Origin: Luedemannella flava
GTDB lineage: Bacteria > Actinomycetota > Actinomycetes > Mycobacteriales > Micromonosporaceae
Direction: 5' to 3'
Length of the DNA: 64,000 bases
NCBI RefSeq assembly: GCF_039528515.1
Contig: NZ_BAAALT010000003.1
Span: 124,001-188,000 of the forward strand
The notes under the pieces were generated by a model. It made no database searches and was not told where the DNA came from. It was given only the letters and a program-made list of their open reading frames with translations. Made by a program: the position numbers and the translations under genes. Numbering within the stretch: position 1 is the stretch's first letter; each line of letters opens with the position of its first letter. Below, piece by piece: positions 34,594 through 42,859 of the stretch.

Positions 34594-35705
34594 GCAACTT
34601 CGAACCGAGCCTCGAGCGGTTGTGGGAGCGCGGCTCGCTGCGTTGGCAACGCAGGTCCGCTCCGGACGCGATCCCGCTCACCATCGCCGAACTCGACGTG
34701 CGCACCCCGGCCTTCGTGGCCGAGGCCGTCACCGAGCGGTTGGCGGAGCGTGGCATCGGCTACTTCGACCCCGCGATGCTGAGCGAACGGCATGGGGATC
34801 TCGCCAAACAGCTGTTCGGGTTCACCGAGTTCGCCTGGTCGCGAACGTGCTCGGACGCCCTTCAGGCCTGCCGGACGGCGCTGGACGCGCTGGTCACCGC
34901 GGGCGGCACGGTTGCCGTCGAGACGCCGCTGTACCCCGACCTGACGCGGCTGGCGCCGTACCCGCGCCGTCGGCTCCTGACCGTGCCGGCGCCGGGCGCG
35001 CCGGGCTCGTCGGTGGACTGGGCGGCCGTCGCATCGACGCTCGAGCTCAGCGACTGTGTCGTGCTGTGCCATCCGCATAATCCCTTCGCCACGGCGCGAT
35101 CGGTTGCGGAGATGGACCGGATCCTGGATCTCGCCGCGCAGGCGCGGTGCGCGGTCGTCGTCGACGAGGTACACCTTCCGTTGTCGGGTTGCCCGTCGTT
35201 CCTGTCCCGGGCGGATGACCACGATGCCGCGGTGGTCGTGTGCACCTCACTGTCCAAGACGTTCGGATCGAGCGGCATGCGCACCGGCTTCCTGTACGCC
35301 AACGCCGCGGCCGCCGAATACCTCGGCGGCCTTCCCGACGTCGCGCTCCCGGCCCCGGACACGTTCGGCGTGGCCGCCTCGTTGGCGTGCCTGGACCACG
35401 GTGACGACTGGCTGGCACAGACGCGGGCAGAACTCGAGGTCAACCGCGTCGCCCTCGGGTCCTTCCTGCCTGGCCTGGACGTCGGGGTGGCGCTGGCCCC
35501 GGGGGTGCCGGGCCTCATCGGATGGATCGAGGACGACGGGTCCGATCGCCTGTCCGCCCTGCTGCGGCGCGCCCGCGTCGACCTGCTTCCCGCCGGCCAC
35601 TACGGGCCGGATGCGGAACCCGGCTGGCGCATCAGCTACGGCATCCACCGCGGCATTCTGGACGTCGTGTTCGACCGCCTGTCCCAGGCACGGCGCGCAC
35701 TCTGA
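34590..35705 (+). CDS. PatB/MalY-type PLP C-S lyase or aminotransferase
   Basis: 371 residues, fold-type I PLP enzyme. HPHNPFATA, the Asp in VVVDEVH that binds the pyridine nitrogen and the Schiff-base Lys in SLSKTFGSSGMRTG are visible. The N-terminal pattern (PLTIAELDVRTPAFVAEAV, then IGYFDP) matches the MalY/PatB cystathionine beta-lyase branch rather than general aminotransferases. Likely reaction: beta-elimination of an S-substituted cysteine to thiol, pyruvate and ammonia. It ends the operon and is followed by a hairpin terminator. Confidence 0.87.
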   Translation: MSNFEPSLERLWERGSLRWQRRSAPDAIPLTIAELDVRTPAFVAEAVTERLAERGIGYFDPAMLSERHGDLAKQLFGFTEFAWSRTCSDALQACRTALDALVTAGGTVAVETPLYPDLTRLAPYPRRRLLTVPAPGAPGSSVDWAAVASTLELSDCVVLCHPHNPFATARSVAEMDRILDLAAQARCAVVVDEVHLPLSGCPSFLSRADDHDAAVVVCTSLSKTFGSSGMRTGFLYANAAAAEYLGGLPDVALPAPDTFGVAASLACLDHGDDWLAQTRAELEVNRVALGSFLPGLDVGVALAPGVPGLIGWIEDDGSDRLSALLRRARVDLLPAGHYGPDAEPGWRISYGIHRGILDVVFDRLSQARRAL

Positions 35706-35720
35706 TCGATAGGTCGTGGA

Positions 35721-35749
35721 CCGCGTCGGCGGCGGGGACGCCGACGCGG
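35721..35749. terminator. Bidirectional hairpin between convergent genes
   Basis: CCGCGTCGGC (35721-35730) and GCCGACGCGG (35740-35749), a perfect 10-bp stem with a 9-nt loop, lies between the plus-strand lyase stop (35705) and the minus-strand stop (35760). It has no U-tract. Confidence 0.7.
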
Positions 35750-35759
35750 CCGGCTGTCG

Positions 35760-37181
35760 TCAGCCCAGCGGCATGACGCGGGCGATGCGGATCGATGTGC
35801 CGTTGCTGCCCGCGGCCGGGTAGGCGGCGCTGCCGTCCGGGTACGCCTTGAATGCCTGGTAGTCGTGGTCGCGGGCGTTGATGGTGAACGTGCCGCCGAC
35901 CTTGGCGCCCGTGCCCGAGTCGTAGACCTGCGCGGTCATCCCGGAGCCCGACGCCCAGGACAGCAGCATCCGGCCGCTCCCGTAGGTGACCAGGTGCGGG
36001 TGGCGTGAGCTGAAGCCCGTACTGACGCGTTTGTCCGACGCGCCGGTGGTGAAGTGCTCCAGGCGGATCTTGCCGCCCTGGCTCCACGCCGTCCAGTAAC
36101 CCTTGGACTTCGCGAGCACCAGGTCTCCGCCGAACAGCGTGCCGTCGCACGTCCCGGACGCGACCGTGCGGTACGGGCTGGGCTGCGCGATGCGGCAGTC
36201 GTTGTCCGTCGCGCACACCATGGCGAACTTCTTGGCACGCGGATCCCACACGATGCGCGACGTCCACGCGTGGCTGCAGCCGACCTCGAACGCGTCGCGG
36301 TGCGACACCAGCTTGCCGCTCGAGCTGACGACCTGCATGCGGTCGCCCTCGTGGATGTCGACGCAGTTGCCGTTCTGGACGGTGATGGCCACGCCGAAGT
36401 ACGCCGCCCAGTTCCTGCCGTCGGTGGCGAGGCGGCCGTGGTGCTGGTACCACCAGACGAACCGGGCGCCGTTGTCGTAGCCCTGGCGGCTGCTGGACAG
36501 GTTCGTGACCTGGCGCTCCCAGACCATCGTGCCGTTGTTGTCGAACCGGACCATGTGCATGGTGTTGCACGGGCTCGACGAGCCGCCGCACAGCGGGCCG
36601 CTGCCGCAGGAGCCCTTGCGGGTGAGCAGCAGGACGCCGCCGTTCGCGTCGGCCTGCACGTCCTGCAGGTCGATGCCCGTAAACGTGGTGGGCTTGCCGA
36701 CCAGCTTGTCGTCGCAGTCGAGCTTGCCGAGGTAGATCTTGCCGCCGGCCAGCCAGGCGAGCCATGACCCGCCCGACGGGGTGGACGCGATGGCCATCGG
36801 CAGCGGCTCGGTGTCGCCCTCGCCGCCGTACCCCTTCACGCTGACGCCCACGTTGACGTTGGTGACCTTCACGACCGGCTTGGCGCCGGCCTTGCGCCCG
36901 CACGGGCCGGTCGGCATCGGGGCGGCCGAGGTCGGCGCGGCGCCCGGCGTCGTGGTCGCGGACGGCGCGCCGCTGCCGATGGGCGCGCCGTTGCTGTCCG
37001 TCGCGCCGGCCGACGTCCCGTTCCGGGCGTCGGTGGTCGACGGGTTGGCCGACGACAGCGCGGCGAACGCGGCGATCGACGCGGCGGCGATGGCCGCCAC
37101 GACGGAGATGATGACGATGCGTCGTCGGGTCGGCGAGGAACCCGCGCGGTGCCTGGTTGACGGTGGCCGAGTGTCACTCAT
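35760..37181 (-). CDS. Secreted or membrane-anchored protein of unknown function
   Basis: 473 residues. A basic N terminus (about 1-20) and one hydrophobic helix (about 22-45) form a signal anchor. A Ser/Thr/Ala-rich linker follows (about 46-95). The C-terminal 370 residues contain repeated Trp/Gly-rich strands (GGSWLAWLAGGKIYLG, YWTAWSQGGKIRLE), suggesting a beta-propeller, with several paired cysteines. No catalytic motif is recognised. ATG 37181 overlaps a possible upstream small ORF by 4 nt. Confidence 0.8.
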   Translation of the reverse strand: MSDTRPPSTRHRAGSSPTRRRIVIISVVAAIAAASIAAFAALSSANPSTTDARNGTSAGATDSNGAPIGSGAPSATTTPGAAPTSAAPMPTGPCGRKAGAKPVVKVTNVNVGVSVKGYGGEGDTEPLPMAIASTPSGGSWLAWLAGGKIYLGKLDCDDKLVGKPTTFTGIDLQDVQADANGGVLLLTRKGSCGSGPLCGGSSSPCNTMHMVRFDNNGTMVWERQVTNLSSSRQGYDNGARFVWWYQHHGRLATDGRNWAAYFGVAITVQNGNCVDIHEGDRMQVVSSSGKLVSHRDAFEVGCSHAWTSRIVWDPRAKKFAMVCATDNDCRIAQPSPYRTVASGTCDGTLFGGDLVLAKSKGYWTAWSQGGKIRLEHFTTGASDKRVSTGFSSRHPHLVTYGSGRMLLSWASGSGMTAQVYDSGTGAKVGGTFTINARDHDYQAFKAYPDGSAAYPAAGSNGTSIRIARVMPLG

Positions 37182-37408
37182 GCCTCATTTGTCCATTCGT
37201 TGCGATGGATGTCGTCCAGGCTCCGTCGCACGACTCTACCGAGATCCCTGAACCGGTCAACCGGGAGGTCTCGCAGGTCGGACGCCGAAAAGGTTTCGGG
37301 TGCGGGCCAACCGACCGGGCAGAACCTCCGTCCGGCAAACGACACAGTGGACAGTGCCGGCCAGCGCCCCAGGGACGGCACCGTGCGCCGGGACGGGTCG
37401 GTCGTCAC
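37178..37408 (-). CDS. Small hypothetical protein upstream of the anchored protein
   Basis: 76 codons ending in an ATGA overlap with the 35760-37181 gene, with GAGG at the junction. The overlap is the main argument that it is translated. The sequence has no recognised domain; the C-terminal half (PVDRFRDLGRVVRRSLDDIHRN) could be helical. It may be a coupling ORF or not real. Confidence 0.35.
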   Translation of the reverse strand: MTTDPSRRTVPSLGRWPALSTVSFAGRRFCPVGWPAPETFSASDLRDLPVDRFRDLGRVVRRSLDDIHRNEWTNEA

Positions 37409-37429
37409 GCTGGCTCAGGCGACGCGAAC

Positions 37430-38092
37430 CTACCGCTCAGTCGGGTAGCCGGGCTGTCGGGTCCACCGGCCGCCGACGTGGGTGCGGTACGCGCTGTGGC
37501 CCGCCGGCAGGTCGAGGATCTCGATCAGCGTCGGGTCCTCGTCGATGTTGTGCGACAGGTGCCCGACCTTGCCGTCGTCGCCTGCTCTTGTGGCGCCGAT
37601 GAGCTGCCAGACGCCGTCCTCGTCGTTGCCGACCAGCAGGACGGGCTCGCGGTGCTCGAAGACCTCCGGCGTCTGGATGCTGTGGGTGCCCAGCACCCAG
37701 TGCCGCATCCACCACGCGCGGCGGTCGCGCTCCATGACCTGGTCCACGACCCACCAGACGAACGGCAGGTCCTCGTGGGCACGGGCCTGCTGCGCCGTGA
37801 GGTGCGGGCCGCCCTGCGGGACCCGTTCGAAGGGCTCGTCGGTCAGCGAGTACGCGCAGTCGCCCTCGTGCGCGAACACGACGGCGTGGAACGTGCCGCC
37901 GCCGGGGTTGCCGGCGCCGATGCCGACCGACACCCGGCCGACGTGCGGGTCGGCCCCGGTGGTCCAGCCGAACGCGTACGACGCGAGTTCGCCGCGTGGG
38001 CTGACGAACTCGCCGAAGGCGCGCCGGTCCATGCCCGTCGCGTCGGCCGTCGGCACCTCGTCGAACCGGTCCGGTAACACCTCGATCTTCAC
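37430..38092 (-). CDS. Hypothetical protein, 220 residues
   Basis: A soluble, acidic protein, ATG at 38092, with no signal peptide. Notable stretches are SVGIGAGNPGGGTFHAVVF, WWVVDQVMERDRRAWWMRHWVLG and VWQLIGAT. I do not recognise the family; the codon pattern and compact composition support a real gene. It lies 9 bp downstream of the GH5 membrane protein and is likely co-transcribed. Confidence 0.75.
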   Translation of the reverse strand: MKIEVLPDRFDEVPTADATGMDRRAFGEFVSPRGELASYAFGWTTGADPHVGRVSVGIGAGNPGGGTFHAVVFAHEGDCAYSLTDEPFERVPQGGPHLTAQQARAHEDLPFVWWVVDQVMERDRRAWWMRHWVLGTHSIQTPEVFEHREPVLLVGNDEDGVWQLIGATRAGDDGKVGHLSHNIDEDPTLIEILDLPAGHSAYRTHVGGRWTRQPGYPTER

Positions 38093-38101
38093 GGTGCCAA
38101 C

Positions 38102-40633
38102 CTAGCCGCGCGCCGTCAGGGAGTACGCGCCGGAGGCGTTGGCGGTCAGCCGCCACCCGCCGTCGGGACCCTGGCTGACGGTCAGACCGGTGAGCCCGGT
38201 GGAGGTGACGGTCGGCGCCGTGGCGCCGGGGACCCAGACGTCCAGCGACCCGGTGCCGTCGCCGGTGAGCGACAGGTCCACGCCGGTCGGCGACGAGCTC
38301 AGTGACGTGAGCCGACCGGGGACCGCCCGCGGGTACGCCTGCGACAGGGCCGGCTGCAGGAACGCCGGGTTCGGCATCGGCGAGCGGGACGGGCACGCCA
38401 GCGGGTTGAGGCTGCCCGACGACGGGGAGTCGGCGCCGGTCTGCGGGTCGCCGCACGACTTCTTCCACACCCACACGGCCGAGCCGAGCAGATCGGTGTT
38501 CTGCCGGGCGAGGAACCGGTCGTAGCGGCCGCGCACCTTGTCCAGGTCGCCGAACCAGCCCCACTCGCCGGACCACAACGGCACGTCGTACGCGTCGGCG
38601 GCGCGCCTGGCCAGTTCGTACCCGTGCTCGATGGTGGTGAGGGTGACGCCGAGGCCCTGGTCCATGGTGATGGACTCGTTGTAGAGGTGCGGCGAGAAGA
38701 CCAGCGCCGGGTCGTCGGAGAAGCCCACCGGCGGGGTGGCGTCGAAGCCCATCCCGGACCAGAGGATCGACGGCTCGAAGAAGATCAGGTGGTGGTACGC
38801 GCCCGCCTCCGCCGCCCGGATCGACGTGATGATCTGCTGGTAGAGCCGGCCGAGCAGCACCCCGGACGTGATGCCGGGGGCGTTGCCCGGGCCGGGCTCG
38901 TTGAGCAGGTCGTACCCCGCGACAGCGGTGTCGGCGGCGAACTCCGTCGCCAGCACGCCCCAGGCCCGGGCGAACTCCGCGCCGAGGTCGTCCGTGTCGG
39001 CGTACAGGTTCGTGAAGGCCTGCTGCACGTTGGGGGACAGGTCGCGGCCCATGAAGCCGCAGCCCTTGGCCCCGTTGGTGAGCGTGGCCCACTGCGGGGC
39101 GCCGTCGTTGCCGAACTCGGGCTCGGCGCCGGAGCGGCACGTCGTGCCGGGGGTCGCCGTGACGTACTTGGAGTAGGTGTCCTGGTGCATGTCGAGCACG
39201 GTGTAGATGCCGTGCTTGGCGGCCTGGTCGACGGCGGCGCGCACCCGGGCGATGTACGCCCGGTCGAACACGCCCCGGCTCGGCTCCAGCGCCGACCAGG
39301 ACAGGTTGAGCCGCTGCACGTTGAAGCCCCAGTCGCCGGCCATCCGCGCGTAGTCGTCCTCGGCGAGCGGCATGACCGTCGGCGAGGCCGGGTCGCGCTG
39401 GCCGTAGTCGACGAGCTGGTTCACGTTGACCCCGCGCAGCAGGACCTGCCGGCCCGAACTGTCGGCGATGACCGGGTCGCCGCCGCGGTCGATCGTCAGC
39501 GGGAGCAGACCCCCGGCGTCGGCGCTGGCGGCGGTCGGCACGGCGTAGGTCGTCGATCCGCCCGGCCAGGGGAGGTAGGGCAGGAGCGCGGCGACGATGG
39601 CGAGGATGATGGCGGCGATCTCGACACGGCGCGAACCGGCGGCCCGGGCCCGCAACGCCCCGGCGATCCGGCCGGCCGGCGTGCGCGCGCTCACCGCCGA
39701 CCAGCACAGGCCGGCGGCGCAGGTGACGACGCCGGCGAGCACGCCCACGCCGACGTGGACCAGGGCGCCGATCAGCGGGAACAGGCCGCCGCCGAACCCG
39801 TTGAACAGCGCGTCGCGCAGCCACTGGAGCAGGAAGCCCAGCCCGGAGGCGCCGCAGGTCGTGGCCCACAGCGCGACGCGGGCGATCCCGGTGAGCCGCG
39901 CGCCCAGGCGACGCCACAGGAAAAGGGTCAGGAAGAAGGCGCCGACCACTCCGATGACCGGGGGGAACCCGGTGTCGACGGCGACCCAGCCGAAGATCGT
40001 CTCGGCCGCCTTGTCGGCCACGATCGCGCCGAGCACGAACAGGACCGGCGACCACAACGGCGCGGGGGCGCCGGCCGGCGGGTCGGTTGCCGTCCGCTCG
40101 CCGCCGCCGGCACGGCGCCGCCCACGCCAGGCACTGATCGAGTACGCCGCGGCGGCGGGCCCGGCCGCGAGCAGACCGAAGAAGCCGTACTTGGCGGCGG
40201 ACAGCCCGCACGCGGCGAGCACCGCGCCGACCGTGGGCCAGACGTGCAGCCCGTGCGGGCCGGCGATCACGAGCAGCAGCAGCGTGTAGACCAGCTTGGC
40301 GCCGAAGGCGGCCAGCACGAGGGCGGACCAGGCGCCCCAGAACGCCCACCGCCCCGGCGTGCCCGGCGTCAGGCTCCGCAGGGCCCGGTGGCACAGCAGC
40401 GCGCCGCCCGCGACCAGGAGCGGCAGGAACACCACCGTGCCCCATGCCGGACTCGTCGCGAACGTCGGGAAGAAGCCGGTGTCGACCCAGTTGAGCGGGG
40501 CGAACAGGCCGGTGCCGTCGACGTACCCGAGGCCGGCGGTCAGCACCACCAGCGCGACGGCGAGGGTCACCGCCGCCGCGCGTGCGGGCCTGCCGTCGTT
40601 GGGCGTCGTCTCGTCCTGTCCACTGCTCACCAT
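38102..40633 (-). CDS. Polytopic membrane protein with C-terminal GH5 glycosidase domain
   Basis: 843 residues. About nine hydrophobic helices occupy residues 20-365, followed by an extracytoplasmic GH5/endoglycoceramidase-like domain (about 395-740). The acid/base Glu is in DLLNEPGPGN and the nucleophile Glu in PLWSGEWGWFG, with RGVNVNQL and DMHQDTYSK strands as in endoglycoceramidases. An Ig-like C-terminal domain (about 765-843) carries Thr/Gly-rich strands. Membrane fusion of a glycosidase to many helices is unusual for GH5, whose members are normally secreted. It may act on glycolipids at the outer face of the membrane (inference). Confidence 0.85.
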   Translation of the reverse strand: MVSSGQDETTPNDGRPARAAAVTLAVALVVLTAGLGYVDGTGLFAPLNWVDTGFFPTFATSPAWGTVVFLPLLVAGGALLCHRALRSLTPGTPGRWAFWGAWSALVLAAFGAKLVYTLLLLVIAGPHGLHVWPTVGAVLAACGLSAAKYGFFGLLAAGPAAAAYSISAWRGRRRAGGGERTATDPPAGAPAPLWSPVLFVLGAIVADKAAETIFGWVAVDTGFPPVIGVVGAFFLTLFLWRRLGARLTGIARVALWATTCGASGLGFLLQWLRDALFNGFGGGLFPLIGALVHVGVGVLAGVVTCAAGLCWSAVSARTPAGRIAGALRARAAGSRRVEIAAIILAIVAALLPYLPWPGGSTTYAVPTAASADAGGLLPLTIDRGGDPVIADSSGRQVLLRGVNVNQLVDYGQRDPASPTVMPLAEDDYARMAGDWGFNVQRLNLSWSALEPSRGVFDRAYIARVRAAVDQAAKHGIYTVLDMHQDTYSKYVTATPGTTCRSGAEPEFGNDGAPQWATLTNGAKGCGFMGRDLSPNVQQAFTNLYADTDDLGAEFARAWGVLATEFAADTAVAGYDLLNEPGPGNAPGITSGVLLGRLYQQIITSIRAAEAGAYHHLIFFEPSILWSGMGFDATPPVGFSDDPALVFSPHLYNESITMDQGLGVTLTTIEHGYELARRAADAYDVPLWSGEWGWFGDLDKVRGRYDRFLARQNTDLLGSAVWVWKKSCGDPQTGADSPSSGSLNPLACPSRSPMPNPAFLQPALSQAYPRAVPGRLTSLSSSPTGVDLSLTGDGTGSLDVWVPGATAPTVTSTGLTGLTVSQGPDGGWRLTANASGAYSLTARG

Positions 40634-40958
40634 GGCCGCATACCGTAGATCACCGTCCCGCTACCTGGGAAGATCCGTGTCCCAGCTGTGTCCGGACCCG
40701 GTGTCAACTCGTTCGGTAGCGGATCAGTGGACATGAGTGGAATGTCAACTCGTCAGGCGACTGGCGGCGAATCCGCCACCGGCGCCGCGCCGCGCCTATA
40801 TCCCGTACGACGACGATGATCTCGATATCCCGGACATTCCGCGCTGACCGATTGTCAACGTATTGACGTGCATCCAACAGCGTGCGCTACCCCGGGCGTG
40901 CGCGTTCCGAAGCCCATGCGAGTCGCCGGAAACCCCGGCGACCGCATAGGAGGAACGC
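40634..40958. other. Intergenic region with repeats before the secreted-protein gene
   Basis: No gene is supported. It contains two copies of TGTCAACTCGT (40697-40720 and 40741-40760 areas), a short hairpin TGGCGG-N5-CCGCCA near 40761-40778 and the dyad at 40854-40867. It must hold divergent promoters. Confidence 0.4.
40854..40867. promoter_or_regulatory. Dyad GTCAA-N4-TTGAC, second copy
   Basis: GTCAACGTATTGAC, nearly identical to the site at 31253-31266, about 90 bp before the ATG of the secreted-protein gene. The TTGAC halves could also be -35 boxes on opposite strands. Confidence 0.35.
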
Positions 40959-41675
40959 ATGAACAAGATCAGGAGTGCGCGCGCACTCTGGTCCGGGGCG
41001 GTCATCGCCGCTCTCGCGGCGACCGTCGTGGTCGCGGTGGCCGGCGCCTCATCGGCCGCCCCGGCGTCCGTCGGCGCCCGCGACGTGGTGACCGCCCATC
41101 CGGCCCTGACCACGGCTCCCGAGCCGACCACGGCGGCCGCGGGGCCCTCCGCGGTGCCCGGGCCCACGTCGCCGCCCGAGCCCACCGGGGAGCCGGTGCC
41201 CACCGGGGAGCCGGAGGCCACCGACGCCGTGTGCGCGGCGCCGGAGCCCACCGGGACGACCGTGCCGACCGGCGCCGGGCCGGTCATGACAGCGCCGGCC
41301 ACGGCGTACGCGCTCGTCGCATACCGGGCGAAGGCCCCGGCCACGATCGACGTGACCTGGGTGCCGCTCAGCTCGCTGTTCAAGACGAAGACCAAGCCCG
41401 CGGTGGGCGACACGCTGCGCTTCGAGGTCGACATCTCCGTGCCCGGCAAGGCGAAGGACCTGGTCTTCGACCTGGTCACGAAGTGCGCCGGCAAGAAGAA
41501 GATCGGCACCATCGTGGTCACCTGCAAGGTGACCGCGGTCGACGACGGGTTCGACGCCGTCACGGTGACGTGCAAACCGGCGAACATCGCGGTGGAGATC
41601 GACGGAAAGAAGGTCAACATCCCGTTCCCGGCGACCACCCCGGACATCACGGCCGGCATCTCGATCGTCAAGTAG
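40959..41675 (+). CDS. Secreted protein with Pro/Thr-rich linker
   Basis: 238 residues, ATG 40959 preceded by AGGAGG. A classical signal peptide (about 1-34, ending in ASSAAPA) is followed by a 70-residue Pro/Thr/Glu-rich stretch with repeated EPTGEPVPTGEP units. The C-terminal 110-residue beta-rich domain has cysteines (KCAGKKK, VTCKV, TVTCKP) and Lys-rich strands. No enzymatic motif is seen. It could be a cell-surface or matrix protein. Confidence 0.8.
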   Translation: MNKIRSARALWSGAVIAALAATVVVAVAGASSAAPASVGARDVVTAHPALTTAPEPTTAAAGPSAVPGPTSPPEPTGEPVPTGEPEATDAVCAAPEPTGTTVPTGAGPVMTAPATAYALVAYRAKAPATIDVTWVPLSSLFKTKTKPAVGDTLRFEVDISVPGKAKDLVFDLVTKCAGKKKIGTIVVTCKVTAVDDGFDAVTVTCKPANIAVEIDGKKVNIPFPATTPDITAGISIVK

Positions 41676-41683
41676 TCCGGACT

Positions 41684-41724
41684 CCGGCCCGCCCCGTTCG
41701 CGCTATCCCGCCGGGGCGGGCCGG
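41684..41724. terminator. Bidirectional hairpin terminator
   Basis: CCGGCCCGCCCC (41684-41695) and GGGGCGGGCCGG (41713-41724), a perfect 12-bp stem with a 17-nt loop, between convergent stops at 41675 and 41731. Confidence 0.75.
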
Positions 41725-41730
41725 GCCGGC

Positions 41731-42813
41731 TCACGCCGCAGCCGGGACCGCCTGTTCGCGCAGCAGCGGCAGCAGTTGGGCACCCTGGCGCCGGATCTCG
41801 TTCAGGTACGGGGTGTCGGACAGCACGAAGTGCGTGATGCCGAGGTCCCGGTACTTCTGCAGCGACCGGGCCACGTCCTCGGCCGAGCCGACCAGCCAGG
41901 TCGTCCCGGCGCCGCCGCCGCCGAACTTTCCCGGGGTGGTGTAGAGGTTGTCGTCGAGCACCTCGCCGCGCGCGGCCAGGTCGAGCAGCCGCTGCTGGCC
42001 GACGGCGGCGCGGCGGTGCGGATCGCGCGGGAAGGCGCTGGTGCCCTTCGCCATCTCGGCCACCTTCGCCTCGGCGTCGGCCCAGGCCTGCCCGGTCGTG
42101 TCGCGCACCAGCGTGGTGATGCGCAGCCCGAACTCCAGCGGGGCGTGCTCGCGCCCCAGTTCGTCGCTGAGCGCCGTGAGCCGCTCGATGCGCTCCCGGA
42201 CCCCGTCGAGCGGCTCGCCCCAGAACAGCTGCACGTCGGCCTCCGTGGCCGAGACGCGCTCCGCGGCCGCCGAGGCGCCGCCGAAGTAGAGCCGCGGGTG
42301 GCGGCGCTCGCCGCGCACCACCGGGCGGGGCACCACCGTGGAGCCGGTGACCTTGAAGTGCCCGCCGTCGTGGGTGACGTTCTCCTCCGTCCACAGCCGC
42401 CGCACGAGGTGGATGAACTCCCTGGTGCGGCCGTAGCGGTGCGCCTGGTCGCCCTCGCTGTCCCCGTACGCGGCGAGGTTGTCCTGGCCCGACACGATGT
42501 TGATGAGGACCCGTCCGCCGGTGAGGTGGTCCAGCGTCGCGGCGGCGGACGCGAAGTTGGCCGGCCGCCAGTAGCCGGGGCGGATCGCGATGAGCGGCTG
42601 GAACGTCGTGGTGCGCGCGGCCAGCGCGGTGGCGACCGTGAACGTGTCCGGCCGGCCCCAGCCGGTGCCGATGAGCGCCCCGCCCCACCCGTACTCCTCG
42701 AGGGTGGTGGCGTGGCCGGACAGGGTGGCCAGTGTGTTGTGGTCGACCACCGTGTCGTCGCCGCGGTGACCGGGCTGGACCTGGTTCGGGATGTACCAGA
42801 GGTACTCGCCCAT
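41731..42813 (-). CDS. ssuD: LLM-class FMN-dependent monooxygenase, SsuD-like
   Basis: 360 residues, bacterial luciferase-like TIM barrel, closest in pattern to alkanesulfonate monooxygenases: LWYIPNQ at the N terminus, WGGALIGTG, LIAIRPGYWRPANFA, GRVLINIVSGQ and LYFGGASAAA. SsuD releases sulfite from alkanesulfonates using FMNH2 and O2 supplied by a partner reductase. ATG 42813 has GGGAGA upstream. It is divergent from a nitroreductase gene with a 46-bp gap. The SsuABC transporter is not adjacent, so the substrate is uncertain. Confidence 0.88.
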   Translation of the reverse strand: MGEYLWYIPNQVQPGHRGDDTVVDHNTLATLSGHATTLEEYGWGGALIGTGWGRPDTFTVATALAARTTTFQPLIAIRPGYWRPANFASAAATLDHLTGGRVLINIVSGQDNLAAYGDSEGDQAHRYGRTREFIHLVRRLWTEENVTHDGGHFKVTGSTVVPRPVVRGERRHPRLYFGGASAAAERVSATEADVQLFWGEPLDGVRERIERLTALSDELGREHAPLEFGLRITTLVRDTTGQAWADAEAKVAEMAKGTSAFPRDPHRRAAVGQQRLLDLAARGEVLDDNLYTTPGKFGGGGAGTTWLVGSAEDVARSLQKYRDLGITHFVLSDTPYLNEIRRQGAQLLPLLREQAVPAAA

Positions 42814-42846
42814 GTCGTCTCCCTATAAACCTATTAAGGCGATGGG

Positions 42847-42852
42847 TATAGT
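42847..42852 (+). promoter_or_regulatory. Probable -10 box giving a leaderless nitroreductase mRNA
   Basis: TATAGT, 7 nt before ATG 42860. There is no ribosome-binding site, so transcription probably starts at or next to the A of the start codon. It lies in the 46-bp divergent spacer. Confidence 0.45.
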
Positions 42853-42859
42853 GCAGATT

